64,000 bases of DNA, taken from Acephala macrosclerotiorum (lineage: Eukaryota > Ascomycota > Leotiomycetes > Helotiales > Mollisiaceae). Both the position numbers and the translations under genes were made by a program. The notes beneath the pieces are model-generated. The model made no database searches and was not told the DNA's origin. It saw nothing but the letters and a program-made list of their open reading frames with translations. The DNA lies in NCBI GenBank assembly GCA_014904845.1, contig MU119217.1, forward strand, positions 310,001-374,000, given 5' to 3'. Shown here piece by piece: positions 56,933 to 64,000 of the stretch (its first letter is position 1; every line of letters begins with the position of its first letter).

Positions 56933-58031
56933 TCCGTACCTTGTAGGGACTTTCGGTGTACATTTTTGAGGCGACTTTGAGCATAGCATTGTTGGAGGCG
57001 TTGGTGGGAAGATATACAAAAAGACCCTGGGATTGAGGGACATTATAGACGAATACAATGCTATAGCCACAAACTTCACGTACGTCCCATGCCTCCATAC
57101 GGAGGACTTCGTCGCAGTGATTCATCAATGTCCGACGGCCGTAGTACATCCATGTGAGGCTTTTGACGAGCATCAGTCTTCTACCTCCTCCACTGCCCTG
57201 CCCCTATTGGCCTTCTGTCCCTTGCTACTTCTACTTCTGTATTTTCTTTGCTATCATATATGATAAATCAAGACTAGCATGTGCCCATAGTCTCCATACC
57301 TGCGCGGTCTTCGAGGTTGGTGTATCCGACTTCTTGACGGAATCACTCGAAAGTCAATGAATCTCAAGTGCGAATTGGCACGGGAGTAGCTTGGAATTTA
57401 CAGAGGGAGTTTGTAGATCGATTCGTTCCCACGACCCTGGGCGTTGGATGGTAGACGCCCCCGGAAGCCACCGTAAGTCTGGCTCTGGGACTTTCGGGGC
57501 GTTAGAGTAGCTCCTAATTAGAAAGCGGAGGGGTCTTGGGTTTGTAATATTGATGGATCGGAGATTTTGCTTTGCTTGAGGAGCAATATAGACAGACGTA
57601 TTTAATGGATCAGGTTTGGGAACTGAACACTCGGTCCCTTGACAATTTATATAAATGGACTCAGTCGTGACATCGCCATGACGTTGACAGCGTCAAACAA
57701 CCCTACAGTAAAGGTAGCATATCTCTTTAGCCAAGAAGTAAAAGTAATCTCCCGTATGAACCGAGAGGCAGAACCTTGAATTGTCTCGAGAAGTCGATAG
57801 ATTTCTTTGTAAGAGTATTTTCAAATTCAGATTGGGAATACCTCTCGAAAACTCCGCAATGCTTTACAATTTCAAAGTCAGACTCACTAGAAAAAGAGTC
57901 CTGAACGCCATGCTATAATGCCATCCATCTCAAAGCGCCCAGACTATCCACTATAAACATCTCCAGCCCGACCCTGTATCATGCCTAGCTTAACGCCCTT
58001 TCCCACCATGCCCCTTCCTAAAATCAAAAGG
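56933..58031. other. Convergent 3' spacer
   Basis: About 1.1 kb between the ends of HTS1 and the E2 gene. No gene or structured element recognised. Confidence 0.55.
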
Positions 58032-58665
58032 TCAAACCGTATTATCATGGTAATAGAAATCAATATCTCGTGGTCGCCTTCTGTTGTTCGCTACGAATAA
58101 TTGATCTCCTTCTGGTCTTTCGTTCTTGGTGTTGCCTGTCAACATGGACTGTAGACTCATGCATATGCTCTCGACATTCTGTATAGGTGTCCACCCCTGC
58201 GAACCGAGGAGGTCGAGACAGATGATTCCGTTGGAGTAGATGTGTGGATGCATAGGAATTGGGCGGTCTTTGGTATTTACGAATGTGACTTCTGGTGGTT
58301 CTGTATAAGAGTCAGAACTAGGTTTCAGGATCATGTGGAACTCGAGGGAATGAAAGCAGGAGAAGTCATATGACTTCATATTGTACAACGACAAGGCAGA
58401 GGACTGGAAGCTGCGTACCAATAGGATATGAAGGGCTGAACTTGAACTTTAATCGGTACGTCTGGTTGAGGTAGAGTGGGTTCGCATCGAGGACCTTGAT
58501 GTCTAGGAGCCATTCTTCAAATCCTTCTGCGCTCACGAGCTCGATTCCAGGCGGTAGACTTCCGTGAAGCTGAATAAGTGGTTAGAAAACATCTTCATGA
58601 TCTGCGAGGGTGTTTAAACGTACCTTTGTGAGTTCCTTGCCTAGACGTTTCGTTGCGAATGCCAT
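58032..58665 (-). CDS. Ubiquitin-conjugating enzyme E2, UBE2W-like
   Basis: Minus-strand exons 58665-58624, 58569-58419 and 58300-58032 (153 aa, close to human UBE2W). It starts MAFATKRLGKELTKLHGSLP, with LLDIKVLDANPLYLNQTYRL and the FSPSYPIEPPEVTF turn (P-x2-P-P-x-V-x-F E2 pattern). The catalytic cysteine is residue 92 in HPHIYSNGIICLDLLGSQGW, followed by ESICMSLQSMLTG. UBE2W enzymes attach ubiquitin to protein N-termini rather than lysines; the C-terminal end DIDFYYHDNTV resembles the flexible tail of that group. The HPN motif of ordinary E2s is HPH here, as in UBE2W. The substrate is unknown. Confidence 0.92.
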
Positions 58666-59491
58666 CTCGCCTGGTGGTCCGGTGTAGTGTTCGGGAGTGT
58701 GTAATGAGCTTCCTTGAGCAAAACCACAAGACCTGAACTTGCTTCTCGCGTCTTGGAAACAAACAAGCTGAAAGGAGAGAGAATTTGTGAGGTGGTTTGA
58801 AAGTTGCGGTGCTTGATGCCACTTTCAAGGAATATGGAGGGGAGACTAGCGTGCGGCCGAGTTCTTATCGATAGGGTTAGGCACCATTTTCAGACATTCA
58901 GGAAGAGCAATTGCCAAAGAACAAGAAGGTGCCTGGCATACCGAGAATACTTGGGTGATTGTCTATTCTTAACTCCGACTATCGGATTGTAGCTATTGTT
59001 CACAACCTTGAGAAAACATTCAAAAAGTGTCTGCTGCTTCATAAAGAAAGAAGAACTAGCTTCACGTGTTTATCTGCACCATGACAGCCCCTGAAAATAT
59101 TAGAAAGTGCTAAGCCACAGCCCCTCTAGCCCTGCCTCCTCCTGCGGCTGACTGCTGCTGATTCGTGAGGCAGACCAGTGACTGACTGCAGTCCTGCGAG
59201 GATCTGATCTTTAATTTATCTGCACGACAAAAGCTATACCCATCTTCTTTGACAAAACTTCGCTCGAGACTTGAAGAAGCATTGCCGCTCTACGACGGCT
59301 GTTGAATCATCGCGACTCAACTCTTCGCCAGCTCAGCCCCACCATACGACAACATCATTGCGCTCCCTCCTCGAAAGGAAACATTGAACTTGAGCGCGTG
59401 CGTGGACTACGTTGATCTTGTATTCAAGTTTGACCTAAGAGCCATTTACGGAAACTGCAATTGAGTTTGAGAACCAGAAGAGGCAGTCACG
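58666..59491. promoter_or_regulatory. Divergent intergenic region, E2 / CaMK
   Basis: About 830 bp between diverging start codons. The half nearest the kinase is probably its 5' UTR. No specific element identified. Confidence 0.5.
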
Positions 59492-61113
<1,622 letters not shown>

Positions 61114-61887
61114 ATTGGGCTTGTTTGTTTTGGTTGTTGATAGTCGATACCCTAAAAGGGCTACCTGCGCTGCTTTTTCTTCTTTCTTTTACGTTAGTTA
61201 GCCTCTTCATATTGCGTGCGGCCTTTGAATTGCCAGAATGGTCTGGCTGGCGTGGGGACGGGATGAAATTAACATCATGAATATGGATATAAAATTTCCT
61301 TTCTCCTTGTTCGAGTTGTGGTCTTATGGTATCGTTCTCTCCCTAGCAGCACCCATCATGATCATGTCAACAGCTACCCGTAGTGAAACTGCGAAAGATG
61401 AATGACAACTTACAGATCGTTGGTCTACAACCTCTATCACAGTTATTGACATACTCGCACACCCCATAAGACCAGAAGTCAGAGACTGGACAAGACGTCG
61501 TTGAATGGAAAGCTATTAATAGATGTTCGAATCTCTTCTTGATTTGAAATTGCAATCTTAGAATAACATGGTATCATACTCGAATCGTTCCACCGGCCGT
61601 AATCCCATGCATACATAAACATGCCCCATTAATGCCAAAACCCCAAGAAAAATACAGAAGATCGAATCTGTGTCGAAGTCGAAATGTCGAAAGGAAACGC
61701 TAATCCGGAATACTCCACCATAGGTACATACATACATGCTCTTCATATCTCATACAGTGCCATCTCATCTCTCGTGTTATCTTTCTCGTCTTGTCTCTTC
61801 TCGTGTCTGTTCGTCTCTCTCGTCTTTCTCATCTCATGCACTCCTCTGAAGGTCCCCGAATAAATGCACAATTAAATGAAAAGAATC
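61114..61887. other. Convergent 3' spacer
   Basis: About 770 bases; a pyrimidine-rich stretch with repeated TCTCGT/TCTTCTCGTG (about 61765-61840). No gene recognised. Confidence 0.55.
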
Positions 61888-63494
61888 TCAAACCCTCCCA
61901 GCAGCCTCCGCAAGCGCTCTTTCGCACAATACCTGATATCTTTCACCATTAAACCGTTCCCTCTTCCACCCCTGCTCCTTCAATCTCCTTATCCGTTCCT
62001 GCAATTCGACTTTCAACACCTCTTCCCTGCTTACTCCTTCCATCCCCATACTCCCACTAAATCCTATACCAAGTCCAACACCCTTCTCGAATCCAGTGAA
62101 CTGACTCGGTAGCGCCGATCTCCTTGATCTTCGAACTTGGGAAAGGAGGGAGATTTGGGAGTGGATAGATGAGATGTGGTATTGGAGTTGAGTTGCCAAG
62201 TCGCGGAGATGGGAGCGGTAGCGAGCCAAAGATTGGCTCAAAAGATAAACGCTGAGGGTCTCTTGAGTTGGTGATTGTGCGTGAGGCTGCATCTGGAGAT
62301 CTTTTGTCGAAGTGATAGAGGGGTCAGGCTGTGAAGGTGGAGCGGGGAAAGAATCTAGGAGTGAGGATTCGATTGCTGCGCTGTTCGCTGGTGGTGGTGG
62401 TTGGTCGGTTTCAGAGTCCGAGTTAGCGGAGGAATGGTTGATGTCTATCGAGAAAGAAACTTTCTTCTTATGTCTTCTTTCTGTTGTTCCCGACGAGAGA
62501 CTAGAGAATGACGACGAAGCGGAAATAGTGCGTTTATGGATAGGGGGAACGGTGTCATCAGTTGGTGAGCTCGCCAGCGAAGAGCGAGCTGAGTTGGCCG
62601 GGGAAGAGAACACAGAGTCGACTGATGATCGAACGCTGGAAGCTATGGAGGCGGTGGAAGCGTGGGAGGAGTGGAAAGAGACGCTTTCGATGCTGGATTG
62701 CGCTTGACGGTAGAAGTAGAGGGATTCTTGGAAGAGGGGAAGTTTGTTGCTGGAGTGGTCGTGGAGGGTGCTGGCTGTCAGTTCTAGCGAACTGGCGGCG
62801 AAGAAGGAGAGGTAGATCTGGTAGAGAGGGTGGACTTTGTGCTGGTTGTTGTTAGAAAGCGGAATGTGAAGGGTATGGAGGCACGTACAGGGTCCTTGAT
62901 GTTGTCCAGAATTTGCTTGCAGCGCACACTGCAATGCTTATATTGTCCCTTCGAATACAGATTCTTGACTTCCTCCATGACTTTCTTCCACTCCTCTGGG
63001 GTATACGGTAATATTGTGAGATCGGTGACTGGACCTGGCCGTGGTCTTGATTGTGGTCTTGGTTGCGGTTGCGACTTGGGTGAGATTGGTGAGTCTGGTG
63101 TTATTGGCAAAATTGGCGACTCGGGCATGAACGGAGTAATTGAGGAGGATTTCGACAGGAAGGAGGGCGATGGCAGATTTGTATTCGAATTCGTAGCAGG
63201 ACTAGCCTCGAGTTTGAGAGGAATTAGCCGCCCCATCTTGTCAGATTGTTTCGATTGTTGTTTGTCGTTCTCGGTAGGATCAATGGTATTGTCACTCTCG
63301 TCGTTTGCTGCTGTCTTGAAATCTCGCAAGGGTAGCTCTGCAGACTTCCGTGACCTGCCGGACGAAGAAGAAGACACTGATGAGTTTCGACTTGGTGACT
63401 TCCTGTGGTTTGTAACGGGTTCCGTTGGAGGTGAAGTGCAATTTGGAAAGAGAGAATATTGAGAGGAACGACGGCGGTAGCTTGGAGTGGCCAT
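61888..63494 (-). CDS. Uncharacterised Ser/Pro-rich protein with a helical-repeat-like core
   Basis: Minus-strand exons 63494-62889 and 62841-61888 (519 aa); the 47-nt intron joins QILDNIKDP to HKVHPLYQIY. The N-terminal 165 residues are Ser/Pro-rich and disordered-looking. The core (about 165-255: TPEEWKKVMEEVKNLYSKGQ, CSVRCKQILDN, HPLYQIYLSFFAASSLELTA, LFQESLYFYRQA) looks like TPR-type helix pairs spanning the splice junction. The second half is Ser-rich with a basic patch (RRHKKKVSFSID), then helical regions SQSLARYRSHLRDLATQL and LKVELQERIRRLKEQGW near the end. It resembles unnamed Pezizomycotina proteins; no function is known to me. Confidence 0.75.
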
Positions 63495-64000
63495 GATTAC
63501 TCTGGATCAGAAAACGAATTATAGACGGCACACGGGTAATTAGACAGATCCGACGAAACCGAAAACAGAGCAGAAACATACAGGCTTCTGGATGCATGAG
63601 GAGGTTATAAGAAAAGAAGAAGCAAATAATGTCCCAGCGTTATTCCTTCACCACACTGACCAGCCCCCTCTCACTCGAGCGTGCATTCACACATTTTTAC
63701 TAGGGATTACTGCCCTGGTTGCACATCAGTACCTCTCTGACATGGGGGACGAAGACCCCTCCATCGGTTGGAGAGCATGAAAGAGGCCCATGAGGGCTCA
63801 ATCTCGCAGAAAATTCTCATGGCGACCAGGGGCAGGTGTGGAGGTGCAGCAGTCGTGTGGTGGCTCACGCTGCTCCCTTGCGCTCCCCCATGCTCTTCTC
63901 TGCCCTGCCAGTGGTTGAAGACTTTATGATGGGGCCCAGCACGCACCGCTTCTCCTGCTTCTCAGCGTCTGAGAGCCTCTGTGCGCTCGCCGTTTTCTCC
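63495..64000. other. Right-end sequence, no gene recognised
   Basis: The first part is the promoter of the preceding minus-strand gene. From about 63780 to the end the sequence is visibly richer in G and C than its surroundings. Only short frames with no recognised protein are present. Confidence 0.45.

Overview
This is a 64 kb piece of a filamentous ascomycete (Pezizomycotina) nuclear genome. The evidence is short introns (mostly 45-120 nt) with GT-AG ends and CTAAC/CTGAC-like branch sites, densely packed genes on both strands, and fungal-type families (HAM-8-like membrane protein, SRR1-like protein, CFEM-like surface protein, DHA2 drug transporter, LSD1 with an HMG box). The style of the proteins suggests Leotiomycetes, but that is inference. 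No bacterial operons, CRISPR arrays, intact transposons or confident tRNA/rRNA genes were seen.

Region 1 (1-12.8 kb): the 3' part of a Ras-like GTPase with a damaged nucleotide-binding site; a four-pass membrane protein; a degenerate tandem repeat array (about 5.7-7.0 kb); then a compact housekeeping set: mitochondrial pyruvate carrier MPC1, spliceosomal SmB, ribosomal protein L11 and two very small conserved-looking fungal proteins.

Region 2 (12.8-24 kb): gene-poor and decaying. It holds three pseudogenes (ketopantoate-reductase-like, epoxide-hydrolase-like alpha/beta hydrolase, MARVEL-like membrane protein), one SRR1-like gene, one CFEM-like gene that seems to lack its signal peptide next to an AT-rich island, and a 9-bp tandem repeat.

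Region 3 (24-64 kb): core metabolism and trafficking. In order: pyruvate carboxylase (12 exons, including exons of 21, 8 and 12 nt), clathrin heavy chain (10 exons), a DHA2 drug:H+ antiporter, eIF2 gamma divergent from a DUF1640/FMP32 protein (with a GC-AG intron), two uncharacterised overlapping genes, LSD1-type demethylase, VPS33 divergent from histidyl-tRNA synthetase (dual start), a UBE2W-like E2, a CaMK-type kinase with a 7-nt first coding exon, and an uncharacterised Ser-rich protein.

MPC1 and pyruvate carboxylase both act on pyruvate, and clathrin and VPS33 both act in endosomal trafficking, but they are far apart and nothing suggests co-regulation. For every spliced gene the proposed exons sum to a multiple of three; exon coordinates are in the evidence. 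The most unusual signals are at the level of splicing (micro-exons, non-canonical donors, repeated decoy donors, in-frame introns) and in decayed genes, rather than a new gene system.
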